A stretch of 64,000 nucleotides of DNA from an uncultured Eubacteriales bacterium (GTDB lineage Bacteria; Bacillota; Clostridia; Oscillospirales; UBA644): assembly GCA_934438175.1 (NCBI GenBank), contig CAKSBH010000004.1, positions 1 through 64,000 on the forward strand, read 5' to 3'. Below, in pieces: positions 16,857-24,062 of this stretch. Numbering within the stretch: position 1 is the stretch's first letter; the number at the start of each line of letters is the position of its first letter. The translations under genes were made by a program, and so were the position numbers. The notes below the pieces were generated by a model, which saw only the letters and a program-made list of their open reading frames with translations, was not told the DNA's origin and ran no database searches.

Positions 16857-17770
16857 CAAAACGAAAATCAGATTTTACTTTACCGACACTGGACGACCTA
16901 TTTACAACGCAGGCGGAGCGTGACGATGCAAAGCTTGAGCGTGTGAAGAACATACCTCTTGACGAGCTTCACCCTTTTAAGAATCACCCATTTAAGATAT
17001 TGAATAACGAAGAAATGGAGCGAATGATTGAAAGTATACGCAAGGTAGGAACGATAACTCCGGCGCTTGCCAGACCTTTGCCTGACGGCGGATACGAGCT
17101 TATTTCGGGGCACAGAAGGCTTGCGGCGTGTCAGGTGCTCGGAATTGAAACCATGCCGGTTATCGTCCGTGAAATGTCAGATGATGAAGCAGTAATCGCA
17201 ATGGTGGACGCAAATCTGCAAAGAGAAACGATACTGCCAAGCGAAAAAGCCTTTGCGTATAAGATGAAGCTGGACGCCATAAAGCACCAAGGTAAAACTT
17301 CTGTGCAAGTTGCAGAGAAGTTGCTTAGTGTAGAAAAGGTTGCCGAAGAAGCCGGTGAAAGCAAAGACCAAGTGCGAAGATATATCCGCTTAACTTACTT
17401 AATCCCCGAACTGCTTTCAATGGTAGATGACAATAAAATCGCTTTCAACCCTGCGGTTGAAATCTCCTACCTTGACCGTGATGAACAGCTCACTTTGCTT
17501 GACGCAATCAATATGAATGACTGCACACCGTCACACGCACAGAGTATCAGATTGAAGAAAATGTCACAGGACGGCTTGCTTACCGCCGATGCAGTCTATG
17601 CTGTTTTGTCGGAGGAAAAGCCAAATCAAAGGGAACAAATCAAGCTGCCCCGTGATGAGCTTCGCAAATACTTTCCGCAGAATTACAGCGATGAACAAAT
17701 CAAACGAGATATTCTGAAAGGCTTGGAGCTTTTGAAACGCCAACGAGAACGCAACAGAGACGCTCGCTAA
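16853..17770 (+). CDS. ParB/RepB/Spo0J-family partition protein
   Basis: This 305-aa protein has the ParB N-domain: IPLDELHPFKNHPF, then GTITPALARPLPDGGYELISGHRR with the box II GHRR, and DANLQRE. An HTH region follows (VAEEAGESKDQVRRYIRLTYL). It overlaps the relaxase by 4 bp. No ParA partner is seen. Orphan ParB proteins are common in such elements, and this one may bind and stabilise the excised circle or regulate transcription. Confidence 0.85.
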   Translation: MTKRKSDFTLPTLDDLFTTQAERDDAKLERVKNIPLDELHPFKNHPFKILNNEEMERMIESIRKVGTITPALARPLPDGGYELISGHRRLAACQVLGIETMPVIVREMSDDEAVIAMVDANLQRETILPSEKAFAYKMKLDAIKHQGKTSVQVAEKLLSVEKVAEEAGESKDQVRRYIRLTYLIPELLSMVDDNKIAFNPAVEISYLDRDEQLTLLDAINMNDCTPSHAQSIRLKKMSQDGLLTADAVYAVLSEEKPNQREQIKLPRDELRKYFPQNYSDEQIKRDILKGLELLKRQRERNRDAR

Positions 17771-17890
17771 TTCGAACCAAAGTGTACAGCGAGTGACTTT
17801 TGCAGAATGGAAAGAACTATGCCGGCAAGCTATAATAGGCTTGTCGGTGTAGGTCTTTCCTGTGATGTACAATGAAAGGAGTTAAAAATA

Positions 17891-19105
17891 ATGGTATCAG
17901 GACACCTACAAGTTAAAAAAGGTTTTTATTATGTAGTGCTGAGCTACTATAACAACAACGGAAAACGCCGTGTGAAATACTTTTCCACGGGACTGCCCGA
18001 AAAGGGCAACAAACGAAAAGCCGAAGCTGAGCTTGCACGAATCAGAAGTGAGTTTGTGCCGCCGCAGGAAGTAGGCGAGCTTGCTTCCAATATGCCGTTC
18101 GCAGACTACCTGCTTGAATGGCTGGAAATCGTCAAGGTGCGTGTTAAGGCGACCACATTCAGCTCTTACGAGCAAATGGTGAAATCGGTGATTGAGCCGT
18201 ATTTTCGTAAGAAAGCGGTAACGCTTCAGGGATTGGAGGCAAGACACATTCAGCAATTCTATTCCGAAAAGCTGAAAACGGTCAAACCAAACTCGGTTAT
18301 TCACTATCACGCCGTTATTCATCAGGCGCTGAAATACGCAATGAAAACCGACCTTATTACGCAGAATGTAGCAATGAAGGTAGACCGCCCGAAGAAAAAC
18401 GACTATCAACCTGTATTTCTTGATGCGGAAGAACTGCAACACTTATTTGAAATTGTCAAAGGGACAAAGCTGGAACTTCCTGTTTTGGTCGCCGCTTTCT
18501 ACGGCTTGCGTCGTGGCGAGGTCTGCGGACTGAAATGGGACGCTATCGACTTTGAGCGTGGTACAATAACCATAAGGCACACGGTCACATCTCTGCAAGT
18601 GGACGGAAAAACAAAAATGTACGCACAGGACTCTGCAAAAACAAAATCCAGTATGCGTACACTTCCGCTTGTGGGCAGCTTTGCGGAGTATTTCAAAGAA
18701 GTAAAAGCGGCACAGGAGGTCAACAAGAAGGTCTGCGGCAACTGCTACAATTACGAATATGACGGTTATGTCTTTGTGGATGAGCTGGGGAATTTAATGC
18801 GACCGGATTATCTGACAAGCTATTTCCCACAGTATATCCAAAAGCACGGCTGTAAAAGAATGCGTTTTCACGATTTAAGACACAGTTGCGCAAGCCTGCT
18901 TCTTGCGAACGGCGTACCGCTGAAACAAATTCAGGAGTGGCTGGGACACAGCGATTTTTCCACCACCGCTAACATCTATGCCCACCTTGACTACACTTCA
19001 AAACTGTCGTCGGCAAAGGCAATGGTCAGCGGAATAGTGCTTCCCGAATCGGTGGATTTCGCAGGCAAGTGGGGCGATATTTCAGGCGATGGCGGAAAGA
19101 ACTGA
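17891..19105 (+). CDS. int: tyrosine-type site-specific integrase
   Basis: This 404-aa protein has an N-terminal arm-binding domain, a SAM-like core-binding domain (about 60-160) and a C-terminal catalytic domain. Catalytic residues are Arg near 207 (GLRRGEV), HDLRHS at 327-332, His near 353 (LGHSDFSTT) and Tyr near 363 (NIYAHL). It belongs to the Tn916-like integrase group. AAAGGAG precedes the ATG. It lies next to the right end, about 375 bp from the outer core, and its last codons include one GGAAAGAAC repeat. It should recombine the ATTTCGAGT core in tRNA-Ser. Confidence 0.9.
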   Translation: MVSGHLQVKKGFYYVVLSYYNNNGKRRVKYFSTGLPEKGNKRKAEAELARIRSEFVPPQEVGELASNMPFADYLLEWLEIVKVRVKATTFSSYEQMVKSVIEPYFRKKAVTLQGLEARHIQQFYSEKLKTVKPNSVIHYHAVIHQALKYAMKTDLITQNVAMKVDRPKKNDYQPVFLDAEELQHLFEIVKGTKLELPVLVAAFYGLRRGEVCGLKWDAIDFERGTITIRHTVTSLQVDGKTKMYAQDSAKTKSSMRTLPLVGSFAEYFKEVKAAQEVNKKVCGNCYNYEYDGYVFVDELGNLMRPDYLTSYFPQYIQKHGCKRMRFHDLRHSCASLLLANGVPLKQIQEWLGHSDFSTTANIYAHLDYTSKLSSAKAMVSGIVLPESVDFAGKWGDISGDGGKN

Positions 19106-19214
19106 TTTTTTCGGTTCGAATAACCCAAAATGCCGAAAATCGCCTTGTTCTTTCCAAAAAACGGGCTGTTCTTCCCATAGTTTTGAGCCGATTTTGAGCA
19201 AAAGGGCAAAAAAG

Positions 19215-19250
19215 AAAAGTCCAGCAAACCCGCTTGTTTACTGGACTTTT
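19215..19250 (-). terminator. terminator of the element's tRNA-Ser
   Basis: A 10-bp stem (AAAAGTCCAG/CTGGACTTTT) begins directly after the CCA end of the tRNA on the minus strand. A T-rich run follows. Confidence 0.7.
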
Positions 19251-19339
19251 TGGCGGAGAGTTAGGGATTCGAACCCTAGGTTCCTTTTGGGAACACAGCA
19301 TTTCGAGTGCTGCACCTTCGACCACTCGGACAACTCTCC
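19251..19339 (-). tRNA. tRNA-Ser(CGA), carried inside the element
   Basis: Complete class II tRNA with CCA encoded. The acceptor GGAGAGT/ACTCTCC, anticodon stem CAGCA/TGCTG, long variable arm and T arm are all fully paired. The loop CTCGAAA has anticodon CGA (19303-19305), reading UCG. It differs along most of its length from the severed tRNA-Ser halves at 21-77 and 19481-19521, so it is not the repaired host gene. Its anticodon loop also contains the 9-bp attachment core, so it could itself be a target. Confidence 0.9.
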
Positions 19340-19480
19340 GTGTATGTAATTCCGCATTTCTTCCAAAAACTTTTGGAAAGAACTGACGGAAAGAACAACA
19401 AAATATTTAATTTTCGAACCGGAGAAAACCCCTGATTTTACGAGCTTTTTAAGCGGAGCAAACAGCCAACTCTACAAAAA

Positions 19481-19489
19481 ATTTCGAGT
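19481..19489. other. right attachment core (att)
   Basis: ATTTCGAGT, identical to 69-77. Sequence to its right is the tRNA 5' half and sequence to its left is element DNA. Confidence 0.65.
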
Positions 19490-19521
19490 CAGGGCCGTTA
19501 TGACCACTTCGATACGCTTCC
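19481..19521 (-). pseudogene. 5' half of a disrupted tRNA-Ser(CGA)
   Basis: On the minus strand: acceptor strand GGAAGCG, then TA, D arm TCG...CGG with loop AAGTGGTCATAA, and anticodon stem ending CCTGA before CTCGAAAT. Joined to the 3' half at 21-77 it gives a class II tRNA of normal length, with D arm and four of five anticodon-stem pairs intact. The acceptor has two mismatches (GGAAGCG against CCTCTCC). This suggests decay after the split, or an imperfect match between the halves. Confidence 0.7.
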
Positions 19522-19652
19522 GTATATGTTCACCATCAAAAATGAGGGAAACAATCGTTATTCAATTCTTCGAAAAATCAGGGAATACATCGTTCCCATC
19601 TCTGTCTGCCCTTTGTTGACCCGATTTCCGGCAGAAAAATCGGAACGGAGAT

Positions 19653-19681
19653 ATTATAGCATATTCAAACGGAATTGTCAA
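19653..19681 (-). promoter_or_regulatory. promoter facing the severed tRNA-Ser 5' half
   Basis: Minus-strand TTGACA (19676-19681), 17-bp spacer, TATAAT (19653-19658). It points to the tRNA 5' half about 130 bp away and could be the former host tRNA promoter. It might now drive transcription into the element. Confidence 0.6.
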
Positions 19682-19735
19682 ACATTTTTTTGCATACTCC
19701 CATAGTTTTTTCAAAGGTCTTTATGGAAAAAGAAC

Positions 19736-19764
19736 GCCCGCAAAATCCAACGGATTCTGCGGGC
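19736..19764 (-). terminator. terminator of mscL
   Basis: Stem GCCCGCA/TGCGGGC extended by AATCC/GGATT around one mismatch. A T-run follows on the minus strand. Confidence 0.7.
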
Positions 19765-19784
19765 AGTTCTGTGAAACGAACAGA

Positions 19785-20186
19785 TTATTCGGATTTCTTT
19801 TCTTCGGCTTCCTTGTTTTTCACTTTTTCACCAGCTTCACGCAGCTTGTTCATCCCCTTGACAACAAGGAACAGAACCAGCGCGGTCAAAATGAAATCCA
19901 GAACCAATTGAATTAAATTGCCATAGGCAACGATGGTCGCCCCCGCCGCAGTTGCTTCTTCCAGCGTATTGAACACAGCTTCTCCGTTTTCTCCCGGTCT
20001 CAAAACCAGGAACATATTTTCAAAACTTGTCCGACCGGTCAAAAGACTGATAAAAGGCATAAGAAAGTCGTTGGTAAAGCAGTTGACGATTTTTGTAAAC
20101 ATCCCGCCAACGATGACACCGACTGCCATGTCCATGACATTGCCTTTGTTAATAAAGGTTTTGAATTCGCTAAAGAACTTTTTCAT
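19785..20186 (-). CDS. mscL: large-conductance mechanosensitive channel MscL
   Basis: This 133-aa protein has the MscL layout: N-terminal amphipathic helix, TM1 GNVMDMAVGVIVGGMFTKIV, a periplasmic loop, TM2 (LVLDFILTALVLFLVVKGMN) and a charged C-terminal helix. It opens as a pentamer under membrane tension to release solutes on osmotic downshift. The predicted promoter is TTGACA (20237-20242) with a 16-bp spacer and TAAAAT (20215-20220). It is a single gene with its own terminator, and the first intact host protein gene after the element. Confidence 0.95.
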   Translation of the reverse strand: MKKFFSEFKTFINKGNVMDMAVGVIVGGMFTKIVNCFTNDFLMPFISLLTGRTSFENMFLVLRPGENGEAVFNTLEEATAAGATIVAYGNLIQLVLDFILTALVLFLVVKGMNKLREAGEKVKNKEAEEKKSE

Positions 20187-20214
20187 ACAGAAAGCCCCTT
20201 CCTCTTTTTCTTAT

Positions 20215-20242
20215 ATTTTATCACAGGACAAAATTTTGTCAA
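20215..20242 (-). promoter_or_regulatory. promoter of mscL
   Basis: Minus-strand TTGACA (20237-20242), 16-bp spacer, TAAAAT (20215-20220), about 30 bp before the start codon. Confidence 0.6.
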
Positions 20243-20284
20243 GTGCTGTCGGAGGGTTTCCGGAAATATTTTTTCAAAAAACCC

Positions 20285-20313
20285 TTGACAAAGCTTCCTT
20301 CCGGTGGTATAAT
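20285..20313 (+). promoter_or_regulatory. promoter of the tRNA-Leu/tRNA-fMet operon
   Basis: TTGACA (20285-20290), 17-bp spacer, TATAAT (20308-20313), 30 bp before tRNA-Leu. Confidence 0.85.
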
Positions 20314-20342
20314 GGCAGAGCAGTCGAGAGATTGAGGGAGAC

Positions 20343-20430
20343 GCCGGAGTGGCGGAATTGGCAGACGCCCGAGACTTAAAATCTCGTGAGATTCTTTCTC
20401 GTGCCGGTTCGATCCCGGTCTCCGGCACCA
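20343..20430 (+). tRNA. tRNA-Leu(TAA)
   Basis: Class II tRNA with acceptor GCCGGAG/CTCCGGC, anticodon stem CGAGA/TCTCG with loop CTTAAAA (anticodon TAA), a long variable arm, T arm GCCGGTTCGATCCCGGT and encoded CCA. Confidence 0.95.
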
Positions 20431-20439
20431 AATCAACAT

Positions 20440-20515
<76 letters not shown>

Positions 20516-20516
<1 letters not shown>

Positions 20517-20554
20517 AAAGGAAAGAGATGCGCATTGCGTGTCTCTTTCCTTTT
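20516..20554 (+). terminator. terminator of the tRNA operon
   Basis: 13-bp perfect stem AAAAGGAAAGAGA/TCTCTTTCCTTTT immediately after the fMet CCA end. Confidence 0.85.
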
Positions 20555-20641
20555 GCCTTCGAAGCGGCTTTGAACTCCTCCCCACTCCGGGGTACCCGGA
20601 GGTCGTGGGTGAGCAGGTCAAAACGCTCCGGTGGAGCGTCA

Positions 20642-20691
20642 ACTGACAAAGCCCCTCTCTCGCTTAAGACGGGCTTTGTCAGTGATCTGAG
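20642..20691. mobile_element. end remnant of an IS1182-like element
   Basis: A hairpin-forming segment (ACTGACAAAGCCC ... GGGCTTTGTCAGT) plus GATCTGAG. It is an inverted, slightly diverged copy of the segment at 21758-21804. In that copy the segment directly follows transposase-like coding sequence, so both are read as IS ends. The interval 20555-20922 contains nothing else recognised except the promoter at 20848-20876. Confidence 0.5.
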
Positions 20692-20847
20692 GCACAGAAC
20701 CAACCATACGTTGGCTCCGTGCCTTTTGCTATCATTCGATAGATATCAAAGAGTTTTTCATATATCCAACGGAAACCGAAAAAGTTATCAATTGATTCTC
20801 CGTGCCATCTTCAACCTACGATAGAAAAATTCTCTCAATATGAGTTA

Positions 20848-20876
20848 TTGCATTTCTGTTCTATTGCAAGTATAAT
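20848..20876 (+). promoter_or_regulatory. promoter of the first XRE regulator
   Basis: TTGCAT (20848-20853), 17-bp spacer, TATAAT (20871-20876). Confidence 0.6.
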
Positions 20877-20922
20877 GATATCAGGATAAGCGCTAATCCA
20901 AATTGTTTTGGAGGAATATTTT

Positions 20923-21735
20923 ATGATAAAACTCGGAGAAAAAATTAAAAGTTTAAGAAAACAGAAAAATATATCCCAGGAGGTTTTTGCAAATTATCTT
21001 GGCGTGTCCTTTCAAGCGGTTTCAAAATGGGAAAACGGAAACACCATGCCCGATGTAACAATGATTCCGGCAATTGCGTCATTCTTCGGCATTTCTACCG
21101 ATGAACTGTTTGATTTCAATCTGTTTGAAACCGAGAAGCAGGTCAAAGCAATCTGCGCCGAATCATGGAAGTACCGGAATTCCGATGTTGCAAAATCCGA
21201 AGAAATCCTGCGCAAAGGATTACAAAGATATCCGGGCAACGACATTATACTGAATAATTTGCTCTACACCTTGGATTATCAAACCCGTGCAGAGGAGGTT
21301 ATCAGCATTTGCAAATCCCTTATAGCATCAACCAAAAACGACTCTGTAAAATACGATGCCTGTCGCATTCTTGCCACCTGTTATAAGGAAAACGGTCAGG
21401 TTGATCTGATTAAGCCAACACTTAAAATGATACCGGAGATATATTTCACAAAGCTCGAACTGATGGCATCGCTTCTTGACGGGGAGGACAGTTACGAAGC
21501 GACACAGAAACAGAAAAACATATCCGCCGAAAATCTGATCGATATGTTGATCATCGCCGGTAAGTATCTGAAAAAACTCGGAGAAAATGAAAAAGCGATC
21601 TCACAATTTCGGATCGCCAAAAAAATCATGGATGCTTTTTCTGAGGATTTTGTTGAAAACAAATGGTTCAATTTAACGGTTTATGAGTGCACAAGTGACA
21701 CACGCTGCGAAGTTGAAAAGCTTTTGAATGAATGA
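20923..21735 (+). CDS. XRE-family regulator with C-terminal TPR-like region
   Basis: This 270-aa protein has an N-terminal Cro/CI helix-turn-helix (ISQEVFANYLGVSFQAVSKWENG, about 15-40) followed by about 200 residues of helical repeat resembling TPR. GGAGG is 8 bases before the ATG at 20923. Such fusions often sense a ligand or peptide through the repeat domain. The target is unknown. The gene is framed by inverted remnants of an IS1182-like end, suggesting it sits in a disrupted or transposed segment. It is similar in plan to the regulator at 22122. Confidence 0.8.
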   Translation: MIKLGEKIKSLRKQKNISQEVFANYLGVSFQAVSKWENGNTMPDVTMIPAIASFFGISTDELFDFNLFETEKQVKAICAESWKYRNSDVAKSEEILRKGLQRYPGNDIILNNLLYTLDYQTRAEEVISICKSLIASTKNDSVKYDACRILATCYKENGQVDLIKPTLKMIPEIYFTKLELMASLLDGEDSYEATQKQKNISAENLIDMLIIAGKYLKKLGENEKAISQFRIAKKIMDAFSEDFVENKWFNLTVYECTSDTRCEVEKLLNE

Positions 21736-21757
21736 CTTTTTGCCCCGCTTCGGCGGG

Positions 21758-22013
21758 CTCAGATCACTGACAAAGCCCATCTCAAGCAAGAGATAGGCTT
21801 TGTTTTTTGTTAAAGCAGAGAAAAAGGGCAAAGAAATTGGAGGTATTCCTCCCGCAGAGGTAGGCAATTTTCTTCATATTCTGTACGGCGACAGTAAGCA
21901 GGCACTGTTCGGCAACCTTAGAGAGCCCCCGCATACGGCAATAACGGAGGTCATGCAATTCTTTGGAATCGGCAAAGCTGCGCTCCACCGTTTCCTTTCT
22001 TCTCCTGAAATAT
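21758..22013 (-). pseudogene. C-terminal remnant of an IS1182-like transposase with IS end
   Basis: On the minus strand an open frame reads EYFRRRKETVERSFADSKEL, then LRYCRMRGLSKVAEQCLLTVAVQNMKKIA, which matches the C-terminus of IS1182-family DDE transposases. A stop lies just upstream of this frame, and the rest of the transposase is missing. The coding remnant ends at about 21782 and runs into the hairpin end at 21758-21804. The same hairpin could serve as terminator for the XRE gene ending at 21735. The interval 21736-22121 holds no other gene. Confidence 0.65.
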
Positions 22014-22054
22014 TCTTAAAGCGGCACTTTATATCTTCAACAACGAATTGATGA

Positions 22055-22083
22055 TTGCTTTTTGAGAAATCCCATGCTATAAT
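22055..22083 (+). promoter_or_regulatory. promoter of the second XRE regulator
   Basis: TTGCTT (22055-22060), 17-bp spacer, TATAAT (22078-22083). Confidence 0.55.
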
Positions 22084-22121
22084 GTGACTACACCGGTGAT
22101 AAAACTTTTCGGAGGTATGAT

Positions 22122-23228
22122 ATGAACATTAAAATAGGCGCGATTGTTAAAAAACTTCGCGCGGAAAACAATATTACCCAGGATGTACTTGCTACAGCCA
22201 TAGGTGTTACCCCACAAGCAATTTCGCGCTGGGAATCAGAAAACGGTTATCCTGATATTGAGCTTCTTCCGGCACTCGCAGACTTTTTCTCGGTCAGCGT
22301 GGATGAACTTATCGGATATAGGATGTCCGAAAGGGAGGAAGAACTTGCCGATATCAAAAGGGAAATGTATCGTCTCTCGGAGGTCGGATCGGTTGAGGAA
22401 CGGGTTGCTTATGCCCGAAATGCTTTCACGCGGTATCCGAACGATTATGAAATCAGGGATCATCTTGCGGTGTGTCTGTATTTCGTGTGGCAGGAGACTC
22501 ACGATACACCGCTTATCGGAGAGATTGAGAATCTTCTGACGCCCGTTGCGAATGAATGCGTCAACGAGAATATAAGATATGACGCCATTAACACATTAGT
22601 CTGTTTATACAGCAAGACCAAGCAGACAGACAAAACCATGGATTTAGTCAAGCTGCTCACTCCCATGAAATATTGTCGGGAAAAAACACTGTCCTACGGG
22701 ATTGGAGATGGAAAAACCAAATTCTATATTCAGAATGAGATCGACAAACTCACGGACGCTCTCGGCCTCGCCATTCAGAATCTTGCGCTGAATGAGGATC
22801 TTCCGAATGACTCTTCCACGTGGAAGAATAAAATCGAAATGCTTCGGATATCGAACCAGCTCTATTTCTTGATCTATGGCGACGATCTTATGTACCACCA
22901 CGGCCGCTTGGCTTTTAGTCATTGGCTGATCTCCACCTACCAAACCGCGCTCGGCAACATGGAGGATGCTCTCGATTCACTTGAGAAGATGTGCGGTCAT
23001 GCCGTTGCCTGCGACTTATCCTATCAGAACGACCACGGCAAACATTTCTCGTCTTTCTTGGTTGATACACAGATCTATCCCGAAATAAGCGAAAATTTCC
23101 ATGAGCTCACCGAGCATACGCAGTGCTACTATATGCTTGACAGAATGCAGCATACCCGATATGACTGTATCCGCCAAGATCCGCGTTTTCTCTCGGTTAT
23201 TGAGAAATTGAACCTGTATGCAAAATAA
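22122..23228 (+). CDS. XRE-family regulator with long helical C-terminus
   Basis: This 368-aa protein has a Cro/CI helix-turn-helix at the N-terminus (ITQDVLATAIGVTPQAISRWES) and about 300 residues of alpha-helical sequence resembling TPR repeats. GGAGGT precedes the ATG. A 13-bp hairpin (23242-23274) follows the stop. It probably regulated nearby genes. The next gene downstream is only the tail of an ABC exporter, so its original target may have been lost. Confidence 0.8.
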   Translation: MNIKIGAIVKKLRAENNITQDVLATAIGVTPQAISRWESENGYPDIELLPALADFFSVSVDELIGYRMSEREEELADIKREMYRLSEVGSVEERVAYARNAFTRYPNDYEIRDHLAVCLYFVWQETHDTPLIGEIENLLTPVANECVNENIRYDAINTLVCLYSKTKQTDKTMDLVKLLTPMKYCREKTLSYGIGDGKTKFYIQNEIDKLTDALGLAIQNLALNEDLPNDSSTWKNKIEMLRISNQLYFLIYGDDLMYHHGRLAFSHWLISTYQTALGNMEDALDSLEKMCGHAVACDLSYQNDHGKHFSSFLVDTQIYPEISENFHELTEHTQCYYMLDRMQHTRYDCIRQDPRFLSVIEKLNLYAK

Positions 23229-23241
23229 ATAATTCCAACCC

Positions 23242-23274
23242 AGCCGTCCGAGAGTTTTTCCCTCTCGGACGGCT
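23242..23274 (+). terminator. hairpin after the second XRE gene
   Basis: 13-bp stem AGCCGTCCGAGAG/CTCTCGGACGGCT. No clear T-run follows. Confidence 0.5.
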
Positions 23275-23400
23275 CGCTGCCGCGCCATTTACAAGAGCGG
23301 TTTATTATCAAAATATTCGTGTCTGCCCGGAAGTGTTTCGTGTTAGCGGAACTATTATACTCTGAGGCAATATCTTCTTCGTCGGCGCGATACAAATCGA

Positions 23401-23430
23401 GTGATCATAACGAATTTGAGTTATGATCAC
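23401..23430. repeat. perfect inverted repeat at the ABC gene break
   Basis: GTGATCATAAC and GTTATGATCAC (11 bp, 8-nt loop) followed by TCATTTTTTA. It lies about 35 bp before homology to the ABC transporter begins. It could be a terminator or a scar at the deletion endpoint. Confidence 0.45.
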
Positions 23431-23460
23431 TCATTTTTTATCCTTTTTTTCCTTGGAGCA

Positions 23461-23991
23461 GTTCCGACAACGGATCTGACCCGGAAAACCCTGCGCAGTA
23501 ATTTCGGCATGGTATTGCAGGACACCTGGCTCTTTAACGGAACTGTTGCCGAAAACATTGCCTACGGCAAGGAAAACGCAACGCGCGCCGAAATCGAAGC
23601 TGCGGCAAAAATGGCAAAGATTCATTCTTTCATCAAAACCATGCCGCATGGGTATGATACGGTGCTTGACAACGATGCGGCAAATATCTCAGTCGGACAA
23701 CGGCAACTTCTGACCATCGCGCGAGTGTTTCTTTGCAATCCGCCGATTCTGATTCTCGACGAAGCAACCTCCAGCGTAGACACGCGCACCGAAGCGGAAA
23801 TCGGTAAGGCAATGGCGTCTCTCATGCAGGGACGGACGTCCTTTGTCATCGCGCACCGGCTTTCCACAATCTGCGATGCGGACTGCATTTTGTTCATGGA
23901 TCACGGAAATATCATTGAACAGGGAAGTCATACCGAACTGTTTGCAAAAGGCGGCGCATACGCCGCGCTGTATAACAGCCAGTTTGAGTAA
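23461..23991 (+). pseudogene. 5'-truncated ABC exporter ATP-binding domain
   Basis: Homology starts at TTDLTRKTLRSNFGMVLQDT and continues through GTVAENIAYG, signature ISVGQRQLLTIAR, Walker B ILILDEATSSVDT and switch VIAHRLST to the normal C-terminus. The membrane domain and the Walker A loop are missing. Upstream sequence in frame is unrelated and hydrophobic. Without Walker A it cannot bind ATP normally, so it is a remnant of a LmrA/MdlB-type exporter gene. Confidence 0.85.
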
Positions 23992-24062
23992 TGAAAAAAA
24001 TAGGGAGCGTGTCTTCCGCGTGTCAATAAGGCAGAGAACTTATTGTTTAAGAGGGAAAAAGA

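Larger units (their letters stand above)
19094..19396. repeat. GGAAAGAAC repeats near the right end
   Basis: GGAAAGAAC at 19094-19102, inverted at 19147-19155, and as a pair at 19375-19383 and 19388-19396. GTTCGAATAAC lies at 19114-19124. They match the cluster at the left end and surround the element's tRNA gene. This supports a right boundary beyond that tRNA. Confidence 0.5.
69..19489. mobile_element. integrative mobilizable element inserted in tRNA-Ser(CGA)
   Basis: The 9-bp direct repeat ATTTCGAGT lies at 69-77 and 19481-19489. Each copy sits in the anticodon loop of a tRNA-Ser fragment: a 3' half outside the left end and a 5' half outside the right end. Inside are a tyrosine integrase near the right end, relaxase, MobC-like protein, RepA-like ATPase, ParB, excisionase-type HTH proteins, TnpV and a defence operon, but no type IV secretion genes. 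It is therefore a mobilizable element rather than a self-transmissible one. A third copy of the core lies at 19300-19308 inside the element's own tRNA-Ser. The right boundary could instead be there, with 19309-19489 left from an older event. The outer boundary is preferred because only it explains both tRNA halves. Confidence 0.8.
19340..19784. other. right end of the element and host flank without protein genes
   Basis: Contains the paired GGAAAGAAC repeats, the right core, the severed tRNA 5' half and a minus-strand promoter (19653-19681) pointing at it. Downstream on the same strand as mscL is that gene's terminator. No protein gene was found. Confidence 0.6.

Noticed and set aside
20575..20620. 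Short stretch resembling the 3' part of tRNA-fMet (ACCCGGAGGTCGT)
   Set aside because: Only about 18 bases match and no tRNA fold can be formed. It may be a duplication scar or chance.
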